From the NCBI GenBank assembly GCA_016712275.1, contig JADJRI010000025.1, positions 1-61,129 on the forward strand: a stretch of 61,129 nt of DNA, given 5' to 3'. The notes under the pieces were generated by a model. That model was given only the letters and a program-made list of their open reading frames with translations. It was not told where the DNA came from and searched no databases. Source of the stretch: Planctomycetota bacterium (GTDB lineage: Bacteria > Planctomycetota > Phycisphaerae > UBA1845 > UTPLA1). Within the stretch, counting starts at the first letter, position 1. Each line of letters starts with the position of its first letter. The translations under genes were made by a program, and so were the position numbers. Of the stretch, positions 39,421 through 49,200 are shown piece by piece.

Positions 39421-40314
39421 TCAGGCCATTCCCAGGGCCTCCGCCGCTTTGGCCCCGATGTCCGCGGGCGATTCCGCCACGCGAATTCCCGCCGCCTTCA
39501 ACGCCGCGATCTTGCTTTCGGCCGTGCCTTCGCCGCCGCTGATGATCGCGCCGGCATGACCCATGCGTTTGCCCGGCGGAGCGGTGCGCCCGGCGATGAA
39601 TGCAACCACGGGCTTCTTGATGTTGTCCTTGATGAATTCCGCCGCCTTCTCTTCGTCATTGCCGCCGATTTCGCCGATCAGGATGATCGCATGGGTTTCC
39701 GGGTCGTTGTTAAAGAGCGTGAGCAGCTCGATGTAATTCAGTCCCTTGACCGGATCGCCGCCAATGCCGACGCAGGTCGTTTGTGCGATATTTCGCGTGG
39801 AGCATTGCCAGACGGCCTCATACGTCAGAGTCCCACTCCGGGAAATGATGCCGACGTTTTTCGAGGTTGCTGTCGTGGGCGTATGAATGTACCCCGGCAT
39901 GATGCCAATCTTGGCCTGCCCCGGCGTGATAATCCCCGGACAGTTTGGACCCACCAAGCGTGCCCCGGATTCTTCAATGAACTTTTTCGCCTTGACCATG
40001 TCGATCGTGGGAACGCCCTCGGTAATGAGCACAATCAGTTTGATTCCGGCCGACGCTGCTTCCATGGCGCTGTCTGCGGCGAAAGGAGCGGGCACGAAGA
40101 TCAGCGAACAGTTTGCTCCGGTGTCCTTGATGGCTTGTTCGACGGTATCGAACACCGGAAGGCCATGCTCGCTCTTTGTGCCACCCTTGCCCGGAACGAC
40201 GCCACCGACAACCTGGGTGCCGTAATCCATGCACTGCCGGCTATGAAACGCTCCGGCTTTTCCGGTGAGTCCGTGGGTAATAACGCGGGTGTTTTTGTCG
40301 ACCAAGATGCTCAT
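39421..40314 (-). CDS. sucD: Succinyl-CoA ligase alpha subunit
   Basis: 297 residues; converts succinyl-CoA to succinate with ADP/GDP phosphorylation in the TCA cycle, as a partner of SucC. CoA-binding Rossmann domain: VITHGLTGKAGAFHSRQC and GGVVPGKGGTKSE. Catalytic region: LVGPNCPGIITPGQAKIG, GIISRSGTLTYEAVWQ, IGGDPVKGLNYIE, ILIGEIGGNDEEKAAEF, and the phospho-histidine loop MGHAGAIISGGEGTAESK (His about residue 249). No sucC lies next to it in this window, whereas sucCD is usually an operon. It ends 5 bases from the DUF2237 stop on the other strand. Confidence 0.96.
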   Translation of the reverse strand: MSILVDKNTRVITHGLTGKAGAFHSRQCMDYGTQVVGGVVPGKGGTKSEHGLPVFDTVEQAIKDTGANCSLIFVPAPFAADSAMEAASAGIKLIVLITEGVPTIDMVKAKKFIEESGARLVGPNCPGIITPGQAKIGIMPGYIHTPTTATSKNVGIISRSGTLTYEAVWQCSTRNIAQTTCVGIGGDPVKGLNYIELLTLFNNDPETHAIILIGEIGGNDEEKAAEFIKDNIKKPVVAFIAGRTAPPGKRMGHAGAIISGGEGTAESKIAALKAAGIRVAESPADIGAKAAEALGMA

Positions 40315-40530
40315 GCTGTCTTTCTGCCTCTCAAATGGGGGGTATGTTTATTGAGCATGATTCTATAGGCTCTGTGGGTCATGGGAAGGGCTTGACCGGC
40401 CTTGCCGCATTCTTTGCGAATTAGGCATCGGTAGCGGCGGCGCTCTCGCAATTTTTCGCTTATAGAGTGGATTCCGAATTCCATTACCCAAATTGGGTCT
40501 TGGGATCGCGCTCGCAAATGGGAGATTGGC

Positions 40531-41375
40531 ATGGTCCCGTTAACTGAACTTCATCGTGCCCGCCTACCTGTGCTTGGACTCTTTTTCCTTGCAGCGGCGG
40601 GCTGCAATACGGGAATCAACGTGCTTCCGCCCGGCGTAAATGCCGCCGTGAACGGGCTTACCGTTGAGCAAAAACTGCGAGCTGAACAATACACCAGCAT
40701 TTTTGAGAATGACACAATTGTGCTTCAATACGCATACGTCGTGGCGCTCGACGACGGACGGGGCTATACTGCCGGCAGAGCCGGATTCACGACGGCCACC
40801 TGCGATGCGCTGGAAGTCATCAAGCGATATACACTGTTCAAGCCCGGCAATGGACTCGCGCGTTTTCTTCCCCGATTGGTGGAATTGTGCGACGCGAATA
40901 GCGACAGCCTCGTCGGGCTTGATGGATTTCCCGACGCATGGGCGGCCGCTGCGGTGGATTCCGATTTTCTCGGTGTTCAGGACGATGTAGTGGATGATTA
41001 TTACTATCGACCGGCGCTGTCGCATGCCGTCAGCGTTGGACTAAGGTCGCCGCTCGGTGTTGCTGCGCTATACGACGCCATCATTCAACATGGTGAAGGT
41101 GACGATCACGACGGTCTGCAGGCCATGATCGATCGCACATCCATGCGGGCCGGTGGCACGCCCGCCACCGGCGTTGATGAAGTGAAATGGCTAAGGTTTT
41201 TCTGGCTGTGCGACGGGAAGCCCTGGCAAATGCCTTCGATCCAGAGACGCGCGACGCGTGGGCCGAATCGGTCGATCGCGTGGATGCCATGGTGACAATT
41301 CTTGATGACGGGAACTACATGCTGGAAGGGCCGATTGCCGTCAACACGCCGGACCACCATTCGATCATTCCGTGA
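40531..41375 (+). CDS. csn: GH46 chitosanase, lipoprotein form, one frameshift
   Basis: Hydrolyses beta-1,4 links in chitosan (partly deacetylated chitin). About 281 residues after repair. N-terminal lipobox LGLFFLAAAGCNTG. GH46 core: LTVEQKLRAEQYTSIFEN with candidate acid Glu59, then LQYAYVVALDDGRGYTAGRA with candidate base Asp75, the pair equivalent to Glu22/Asp40 of Streptomyces N174. Further motifs: GFTTATCDALEVI, VVDDYYYRPALSHA, LGVAALYDAIIQHGEGDD and RAGGTPATGVDEVKWL. The frame breaks near 41195: a third G restores WLRVFLAVRREALA, and the end GNYMLEGPIAVN is intact. Start ATG 40531 with GGGAGA. Confidence 0.88.
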
Positions 41376-41488
41376 ACAGCGAATGAGCCGAGAGTCGATC
41401 GCGACAGGATCGAATCGCCAATTCTAACAATCGTGCGTTATGCCAAGCCAGCTTGCAAGTCTTGGATATTAAGACTGCCCAGCCAATG

Positions 41489-42037
41489 TTAATCGGCTGG
41501 TTGTGTTGTCGGTTGTGGCGAAGTGGTTTTGACCTCAGTTGAATCTGCATTTGGAATGACAATTTCGCCGGATTGGGTCTTCGACGGCCGCTTATTATGG
41601 GGCTCCACCAATCGGCCGCAATCGGGACACAAGGTGGGCCCGGGCTTTCCGATTAGTTCATTCAACAGAACATATGTTGGCGTCGTTTTGATCTTTCCGT
41701 CTTTGGTCCAAAAACACTTTTCCGCCCGGTATCCGGTGTTCTTTTTTGATAAAGGCGAATAAACAGGCTCCATTTCGCCCATTTGACGGATATGTTCAAA
41801 GGCCTTGCCCGTTTCTGAACAAACATACCAAACCGGGGCGGAATCAGTAGGTTCCGGCGGCGGGTTAATAAACGTGCGATATCCAAGGTAGCCGGCCACG
41901 GACAACAGCGCCACGGAAATCACAACGCCGAGCGGTCCGGATAGGGGCCCGCCCTTTGCTGGTGAGACATTTCCCTGTGCCGATTCGCCGCCGGCGGTTG
42001 GCTGATTCATGCTCTCAGGTGACGGTCCGGTTGTCAC
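41489..42037 (-). CDS. Unknown single-pass membrane protein with CxxC motif
   Basis: 182 residues. Disordered N-terminus, one membrane helix (GPLGVVISVALLSVAGYLGY, about residues 35-54), then a small domain with VWYVCSETGKAFEH and LCPDCGRLVEPHN, which looks like a zinc-ribbon-type pair, and a Ser/Thr/Pro-rich tail ending PQPTTQPAD. I do not recognise the family. The start is GTG at 42037, chosen because AGAGGTG lies about 5 bases upstream; an ATG at 42010 is an alternative. It follows csn on the opposite strand (113-base gap). Confidence 0.65.
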   Translation of the reverse strand: MTTGPSPESMNQPTAGGESAQGNVSPAKGGPLSGPLGVVISVALLSVAGYLGYRTFINPPPEPTDSAPVWYVCSETGKAFEHIRQMGEMEPVYSPLSKKNTGYRAEKCFWTKDGKIKTTPTYVLLNELIGKPGPTLCPDCGRLVEPHNKRPSKTQSGEIVIPNADSTEVKTTSPQPTTQPAD

Positions 42038-42551
42038 GCGACACCTCTTTCGAATGTCCTCAGAATGTGAATTCGACCAGTACGTCAGGAATGCATCTTA
42101 CTTTGCGGCATCAGGAATTGCCAATCGACATACTGGGTGGGATTTATGGCGATTTGATGAACGTACGAATATCGATTGATGTGAAACAGCAGCCCCCGGC
42201 CGCCTGTTCGCAGCAAGCGACTCCCGTCCCCTTTTTTAGAGAGTCTTTGTGGAATGCAGACATCAATGTCGGTGAATCCGCAGGATCGGTCCGCCCGGAT
42301 GGAAGGCCACTCCAAACTGCATTACGATGGTTCCACATCCGGGCTGAACCCGCCACGGATTTGTCGGAAGGCGGGGTTTTGGTCTGCGCCAGTGGGGTGA
42401 AAAAGGCTCGTGCCAAGGACCAGAATGCCGGCCCATGTTGGTTCGATGCGACTCAACAATGCGACGTATTGCTTCGCTCGCGGAATCCTCTTGTATCTTT
42501 CGCGGGGAAGAGATCAACGCCGAACCAGAGGGATCTGAAAGGGAGCACTGA
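42038..42551. other. Intergenic region upstream of tkt
   Basis: 514 bases. Open frames exist but none with protein-like composition, and I saw no RNA gene. It must contain promoters for tkt (plus) and the membrane protein (minus). AAGGGAG lies about 6 bases before the tkt ATG. Confidence 0.4.
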
Positions 42552-44633
42552 ATGACCGTCGTTTCTCAATCGAAGTCGTCCAATGCGGCACTCGACGAGC
42601 TTTGTATCAACACGATTCGATTTCTGTCGATCGACGCTGTGCAAAAGGCAAACAGCGGCCATCCCGGCCTGCCGATGGGTGCTGCTCCGATGGCCTATGC
42701 GCTTTGGACCCGCCACCTGAGGCACAACCCCGCCAATCCGTCGTGGTTTGATCGCGATCGATTTGTGCTCTCCGCCGGTCACGGTTCGATGCTCTTGTAC
42801 AGCCTCCTCCATCTGACCGGGTACGATCTATCGCTCGACGACATCAAGGCCTTTCGGCAGTGGGGCAGTAAGACGCCCGGCCACCCCGAGCGAGGTCATG
42901 CGCCGGGTGTTGAAACAACAACCGGACCGCTGGGTCAGGGCTTCGCCAACGGTGTCGGCATGGCAATCGCCGAGGCCCATCTCGCGGCCACATACAATCG
43001 CAGCAACTTTGAAATCATCCGCCATTTCACCTATGGAATCGTCAGCGATGGCGACTTGATGGAGGGCATCGCGGCCGAGTCTGCTTCTCTTGCGGGCCAT
43101 TTGAAACTCGGCCGATTGATCTACCTGTACGACGACAATCAAATTTCGCTGGCCGGAAGCGTCGAACTCACCTATTCCGAGGATCGCGCGAAGCGGTTTG
43201 AGGCATATGGCTGGCATGTTCAGTGCGTCGAAGACGGCAACGACGTGCAGGCGATCAATCACGCGATCGAGGCCGCCAAGGAGGAACAGGATCGACCGTC
43301 GATCATTCTGGTGCGCACCCACATCGGTTACGGCTCGCCCAATAAGCAGGGTTCATTCGAGGCCCACGGATCGCCTCTGGGCCCCGACGAAGTCAAACGG
43401 ACCAAGGAAAACCTCGATTGGCCGCTGGACCCGCCGTTTTACATCCCCGACGAAGCACTGAAGCACTTTCGACGCGCGCTCGACGTAGGTAAGAAAGCCG
43501 AAGCCGACTGGAACAAGTGTCTCGCAGATTTCGAGCGGGCGCATGCCAATGAGGCGGCACAATTGCGACGGGCCATGAGCGGCGATCTCGCGGATGAATG
43601 GGACCGCGAAGTGCCGACTTTTCCTACCGATGCCAAGGGCATGGCAACCCGTGTTGCGTCCGGCAAGGTGATGAATGCCCTCGCAAAGCGCGTGCCGACC
43701 CTCATCGGCGGCTCGGCGGACTTGAATCCATCGACCCATACGGCGCTCGCCGGTGCCGGCGATTTTCAATGTCCCGAAACGGAGTCCGCCGACGTGCAGG
43801 GTGCGGTGGGCGGCGGCTGGAATTACGCGGGGCGCAACATCGCATTTGGCGTGCGTGAACATGCAATGGGCGGAATCGCCAACGGCATGGCCGCGCATGG
43901 CGGCACGATTCCCTACACGTCCACTTTCTTGATTTTCTCGGATTACATGAGGCCGTCGATTCGGCTGGCGGCTCTGATGAAGTTGCATTGCATCTACGTC
44001 TTCACCCACGACAGCATCAGCGTCGGCGAGGACGGCCCCACGCATGAACCAGTCGAGCAACTTGCATCGCTGCGAACCATCCCCGGTCTCCTTGTGATTC
44101 GCCCATGCGATGCCAACGAAACTGCGGCCGCTTGGCGCGTCGCAGTCGCCACCCGCGATCGTCCGATCCTGCTGGCTCTCACCCGCCAAAACGTTCCCAC
44201 GCTGGATCGTTCGGCGCTGGTTCCGGCCGATGGCCTGTTGAAGGGCGCCTACACACTGGCCGACGCATCGGACAAAACGCCCGGTCTGGTTCTGGTCGCG
44301 ACCGGCTCTGAAGTGCATCTGGCGCTGGCTGCACGGGATCAGCTTGAGAAAAGCGGGTTGAAAGTGCGTGTGGTCAGCGCCCCAAGCATTGAGCTGTTTT
44401 GTGATCAGCCGGAGTCTTATCGCACCGCGGTGCTGCCGCCCGGTGTGCCGCGCCTGGTGATCGAGGCCGGCGTGACACTGGGATGGCGTTCCTATTTTGA
44501 GTCCACTGATGGGTTCGTCGGCGTGGATCGATTCGGTGCATCGGCGCCGGCCGGTGTTGTTCTCAGTGAATATGGCTTCACCGTCGAGAATGTCTGCCGG
44601 CATGCGGAACGGCTCTTGAAGAATCGCACATAG
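42552..44633 (+). CDS. tkt: Transketolase
   Basis: 693 residues; thiamine-dependent transfer of two-carbon units in the pentose phosphate pathway. N-terminal signature KANSGHPGLPMGAAPMAY, GHGSMLLYSLLHLTGY, PGHPERGHAPGVETTTGPLG, TPP/Mg site GDLMEGIAAESASLAGHL with YDDNQISLAG, and the second-domain motifs SADLNPSTHT, FGVREHAMGGIANGMAAHGG, VGEDGPTHEPVEQLASLR and RPCDANETAAAW. No gaps or frame breaks. Followed 6 bases later by pgi, so the two sugar-phosphate genes probably form an operon. Confidence 0.97.
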   Translation: MTVVSQSKSSNAALDELCINTIRFLSIDAVQKANSGHPGLPMGAAPMAYALWTRHLRHNPANPSWFDRDRFVLSAGHGSMLLYSLLHLTGYDLSLDDIKAFRQWGSKTPGHPERGHAPGVETTTGPLGQGFANGVGMAIAEAHLAATYNRSNFEIIRHFTYGIVSDGDLMEGIAAESASLAGHLKLGRLIYLYDDNQISLAGSVELTYSEDRAKRFEAYGWHVQCVEDGNDVQAINHAIEAAKEEQDRPSIILVRTHIGYGSPNKQGSFEAHGSPLGPDEVKRTKENLDWPLDPPFYIPDEALKHFRRALDVGKKAEADWNKCLADFERAHANEAAQLRRAMSGDLADEWDREVPTFPTDAKGMATRVASGKVMNALAKRVPTLIGGSADLNPSTHTALAGAGDFQCPETESADVQGAVGGGWNYAGRNIAFGVREHAMGGIANGMAAHGGTIPYTSTFLIFSDYMRPSIRLAALMKLHCIYVFTHDSISVGEDGPTHEPVEQLASLRTIPGLLVIRPCDANETAAAWRVAVATRDRPILLALTRQNVPTLDRSALVPADGLLKGAYTLADASDKTPGLVLVATGSEVHLALAARDQLEKSGLKVRVVSAPSIELFCDQPESYRTAVLPPGVPRLVIEAGVTLGWRSYFESTDGFVGVDRFGASAPAGVVLSEYGFTVENVCRHAERLLKNRT

Positions 44634-44639
44634 GGGTCA

Positions 44640-46244
44640 ATGAACAGAGCGCAGGGTGGCATCAGCATGACCAAAGCGGATTTGTGGAATCGGTTTCAAG
44701 AGTACCTGTGCATCTGCGAGTCCATCGAACTGTCGCTCGACATCAGCCGAATGTCGTTCGACGACGCCTTCTTCAAATCGATGGCCTCTCCGATGGCGGC
44801 CGCGTTTAAGGACATGAGCGCCTTGGAAAAAGGCGCGATGGCCAACCCCGATGAAAAGCGAATGGTGGGGCACTATTGGTTGCGCGCTCCGAATATCGCG
44901 CCGGATGTCGCAATCAAGACGGCGATCGAGCAAACGGTCGGCCGCATCAAAGCGTTTGCAGCCGATGTTCACTCAGGCAAAATCAAACCTGAAAAATCGC
45001 CTCGCTTCACCCGCGTCCTGTCGATCGGTATCGGAGGCTCGGCGCTTGGCCCGATGTTTGTGAGCGATGCGCTCGGAAATCCATCGTCGGACAAGTTGCA
45101 AATCCACTTCATCGACAATACCGACCCCGACGGCTGCGCCCGCATTCTTCAAACGATCGGAAGCGAACTTTCGCAAACGCTGACTCTAGTCATCAGCAAA
45201 AGCGGCAGCACCCCGGAATCGCGAAACGGGATGCTTCTCGCCGCGGCCGCATACAAGGCGGCCGGTCTCGAATTTGCCCGGCATGCCGTGGCCATCACCG
45301 GGGACGGCTCACATCTTGACCGGCAAGCACAGGAAGAACGCTGGCTTTCACGATTTCCCATGTGGGATTGGGTCGGTGGTCGAACAAGCGAACTCAGCGC
45401 CGTCGGGCTGCTGCCGGCCGCCCTGCAGGGAATCGACATCGATGCCATGCTCGCCGGCGCCGCCGCTTGCGACGAAGTGACGCGGCGAACGGATGTACTC
45501 GCAAACCCGGCCGCGTTGCTTGCCCTGATGTGGTATCACGCCACGGGCGGCAGGGGCGAAAAAGACATGGTCATGCTTCCCTACAAGGACCGATTGCTCC
45601 TGTTTAGTCGTTACTTGCAGCAGCTCGTCATGGAATCGCTGGGCAAACGAATCAATCTCAAGGGTGAGCGCGTCGATCAGGGAATCGCCGTGTACGGCAA
45701 CAAGGGTTCGACCGATCAGCATGCTTATGTCCAGCAGCTTCGCGACGGCGTTAACAATTTCTTCGTGACATTCATCCGTGTCCTCGAAGACGGCGGTGAG
45801 TCTGGGACGGTCGAATCGAACATAACCGTCGGCGATTATCTCCACGGTTTCTTGCTCGGTACGCGTGAAGCGCTCTCAGGCAATGACCGGCAGTCGATGA
45901 TGTTGACGGTTCGTCGCATCGATGCTCGCACAATCGGGGTTCTGATTGCATTGTTCGAACGGACCGTCGGGTTGTATGCATCGCTGATCGGAATCAATGC
46001 CTACCATCAACCCGGCGTCGAAGCGGGCAAAAAGGCCGCGACAGCCGTGCTTGCCCTGCAATCCAAAATCCTGTCCTCGCTCTCGCAACAACCTCAGACC
46101 GCTGCACAGTTGGCCGCGACAATCGGACACAAAGACGACGCCGAGACACTGTTCAGTCTACTCGAACATCTCGCGGCCAACGGCCGCGCAAAACAGGCAA
46201 CGGACGGCGGACCGGCCGTCTCGACATTTTGCGCGATGGGCTGA
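44640..46244 (+). CDS. pgi: Glucose-6-phosphate isomerase with C-terminal helical extension
   Basis: 534 residues; interconverts glucose-6-phosphate and fructose-6-phosphate. Motifs: VLSIGIGGSALGPMFVSDAL, LVISKSGSTPESRNGM, MWDWVGGRTSELSAVGLLP, VYGNKGSTDQHAYVQQLRDG and the terminal SLIGINAYHQPGVEAGKKAA. After this the last ~65 residues (about 470-534) form a helical, winged-helix-like tail (SSLSQQPQTAAQLAATIGH). Two in-frame starts are possible (44640 and 44667, the second with AGGGTGG upstream). It converges with the M12B-like gene, 32 bases apart. Confidence 0.95.
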   Translation: MNRAQGGISMTKADLWNRFQEYLCICESIELSLDISRMSFDDAFFKSMASPMAAAFKDMSALEKGAMANPDEKRMVGHYWLRAPNIAPDVAIKTAIEQTVGRIKAFAADVHSGKIKPEKSPRFTRVLSIGIGGSALGPMFVSDALGNPSSDKLQIHFIDNTDPDGCARILQTIGSELSQTLTLVISKSGSTPESRNGMLLAAAAYKAAGLEFARHAVAITGDGSHLDRQAQEERWLSRFPMWDWVGGRTSELSAVGLLPAALQGIDIDAMLAGAAACDEVTRRTDVLANPAALLALMWYHATGGRGEKDMVMLPYKDRLLLFSRYLQQLVMESLGKRINLKGERVDQGIAVYGNKGSTDQHAYVQQLRDGVNNFFVTFIRVLEDGGESGTVESNITVGDYLHGFLLGTREALSGNDRQSMMLTVRRIDARTIGVLIALFERTVGLYASLIGINAYHQPGVEAGKKAATAVLALQSKILSSLSQQPQTAAQLAATIGHKDDAETLFSLLEHLAANGRAKQATDGGPAVSTFCAMG

Positions 46245-46276
46245 GTGACGGCGGCAGGATCGATGTCACTATTATG

Positions 46277-49200
46277 TCACTGGGCGAGCAAGAGCGCGAC
46301 AAAAGGCCCCGAATCCGCAACATCGACAAAGCCGTCGTCGGAAATATCTCCGAGCAATATGTTGCAGGTGGGATGTGCGGCTTCGTAAGAAACCGGATCG
46401 AGCACGGCTTCGACAAACGCCCCAATGTCAGAACCGTTGATCCGACAATCACAATTCAAATCGCCAGGATTGAGGTACGACGGCGCCAATTCCGCCGTAA
46501 CGTGAAAAGTATCGAGCCCGGCCTCGACGATGCTTTGTGGATTGGCATCATTGACCGTAAAGCGCATTTGCATGTTGGCGGTCAGCGAGACGCCGAGCGC
46601 GTCAAGGTCCGCGTGATCGATCTGATGGTAGCGCCAGTTCGTAAACCCATCCTGATTGTGCGTTGCGACGACAGTCCAGGGACCGGCCGCACCGTTTGAA
46701 CTGATTTCGACCAGCATCCGATCGACGCCGCCCGTCGTATTGGAAAGCCTTAAATAGTACTCATAGCGAATCGTGACAATGCCCTGCGACATATCCATGA
46801 CCGGTGAAATCAGGCGGACGGACCCATTGCCGACATCCGAACTTCCCAACGTGTTCTGTGTGAGCCAGCATTGTCCGCCGAAATCGGCGTCATACAGCGG
46901 GTCGTGTGCCCAGTTGGGGTCGCTAACCGGAAGTCCCCGCTGCCATTGCCCGCTGGTGGCGCCCAATACCGCGGTCGTCCAGCCCCGGTCCCTCTCGAAA
47001 TTGTCATACAGAATGGTATTTGTTTGGCATTCGTCGGGGCGTCCGTCGCCGTTGCAATCGCGGCTGGTCCCGCTTTCGATATCGCACGCGTCTGGAATGC
47101 CATTGGCATTGCAGTCGAAGGCTGCTCCGTTCGGCCAGATATCGAGTCGATCGTAAATGCCATTGCCATTGCAATCGATCTCACATTCGTCCGGAATCGA
47201 GTTGCCGTTCACATCGGCGCTGGCCCCGGATGAAATATCGCAGGAATCGATCATCTGATTGTTGTTGCAATCGATATCCCAGCCCGGCTGAAAGTCGAAA
47301 CCGGCGGAGAATCGCAGGCCCGTGTCGTTGCCGGTCACATAAGAACGGATGAAATTGCCGGTCGGTGCATCAAACATGTAGATTCTGGTCGAATTGACGT
47401 GCAGATGAATTACATCCCCCTGGGAAAGTCCCGATTCATCGTCGTCGTGATCGTGCCCGCCTTCGCCCGGCGCGCCATTGTGAAAGTGGCGGCTGATATA
47501 GACCTGCCCATCCGGACCGATTCGAACGCCCCAAGGCCCCGCCATGGTCAGCGCAATGTCGGTGCCGGCCCTGTTGAATTTCCCGATAAGGTTGCCGGTG
47601 ACGCCGTTATACTCCAGAACTGATCGAGTGGAGAAGCTGGCCGCCAGCAGGTTGCCGTCCGGCTTAAATGCGATGCAGCGCGGATCATCCAATCCGCCGC
47701 TGCCCGTGTTCGTCACGAAAACACTCAGGAAAGCGCCGTTCACACCGTCGTATTCCAGGATTCTTCCATCGTTACTGGTGACAAACAGGTTGCCGTTGGG
47801 ACCGATTTCGAGGCCGAAGGGCGCCACCAGTCCGCCCGAGCCGGCCATCACGAACGCTCCCACGAATGCGCCGCTGGAGCGATCGTATTCCAGCACGGCA
47901 TTCGTTCCGTTGCTGGCAACCAATACATTGCCATTCAATCCAAGCGCAATCCCGGCGGGCTTCGACAGCCCGCCCGCGCCGGCCGTGACAAAATCTCCGA
48001 CGGTTGCGCCGCTTCTATTGAATTCGACCACCCGATGATCCGCACTGCTGGTGACGAGAATTCGATAGTCGGGCGTAACGAGTACGTCGTTCGGCTCGTT
48101 CACCTGCAATTCGTCGGTCGTCACCGTGACAACGCCGCTGCCGGCGTGAAAAGCTCGAACACCGCCTTCGTGCCCCGCAAGCCACGCGGCATGGGCATTG
48201 TCGAGTTCGACAAGATCGATCATCCCGTCGTTGTCGCAATCCTGGCACGCATCCAGAATAGCGTCGCGATCGCGATCGAGCGTCATGTCGGCCAGTATTT
48301 CCACGGCATCGGCGATGCCGTCCGAGTCGCAATCGGTCTGGCACTCATCCGGCACATTATTGGAATCATCGTCGTCGCTGAAGGCTGAAACAATATCCGA
48401 GGCATCGGGTATGGTGTTTCCGTTGCAATCCGGCTCGCATTCGTCGGGAATGTCGTTGGTGTTGACATCGAGACTGGTCAGGTTGGTAATGTCGTCAGGA
48501 TCCAGCGTGCCATTGCCGTTGCAGTCTTCGCAAACATCGAGCACACCGTTGCCGTTGATGTCGACCCCTCCGCCCGAAATCTCTGTTTCATCCGCAATTC
48601 CGTTGCCGTTGCAATCGTGCGTGAGGCATTGAAGCCCCTCGAGGTATGGCTCGATGATCGACTGAATCACGCTATGAAATCGCAGATCGCTGACACCATT
48701 GCCACCGCTGACCGTCTGGCTGCAATAGCTCATGATGGTGCCACGCTGGGCCGGAGTGTTGAGATCAAAACAGTCATCGAGCGCGATGCCATGGGTATGC
48801 GGCGCGTTGCAGTTGTGTCCAAGCTCATGCGCGGTCACAAAAATGTCATAATGAAAGACGCTGGGAAACTGAGGGTTCGGAAACATGCCGAGCATATAAC
48901 CCACGACCGAGTACGCGTTGTTTCCGCAAAGCACACCCAGATAGGCCACGCCGCCATAGGGCAAATCGCGCCGACCCGACACGAATTGGGCCACATCGCG
49001 CGGCACCGCCTGCATGTTTGCATTCCAATACGCTCGAAAGGACGCGAGCGGATCGGGCTCATTGAACAAATCGTTCCAGTGATCCCACACGCGGACATAT
49101 GTCAAGTCGACGCGGGCATCCACATCACGCTGATAAATCAGGCTCACCTCTGCAAACATCGCGGCCACATAACTCGCCGTCACCACGGCATCGCCGAACA

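Noticed and set aside
39094..40368. 424-codon open frame on the plus strand
   Set aside because: Mostly antisense to sucD; its beginning overlaps the real DUF2237 gene in another frame.
42038..42551. Possible RNA gene in the long gap before tkt
   Set aside because: No tRNA, tmRNA or other recognisable structure; composition is ordinary.
43353..44603. 416-codon open frame on the minus strand
   Set aside because: Shadow of transketolase; no family features.
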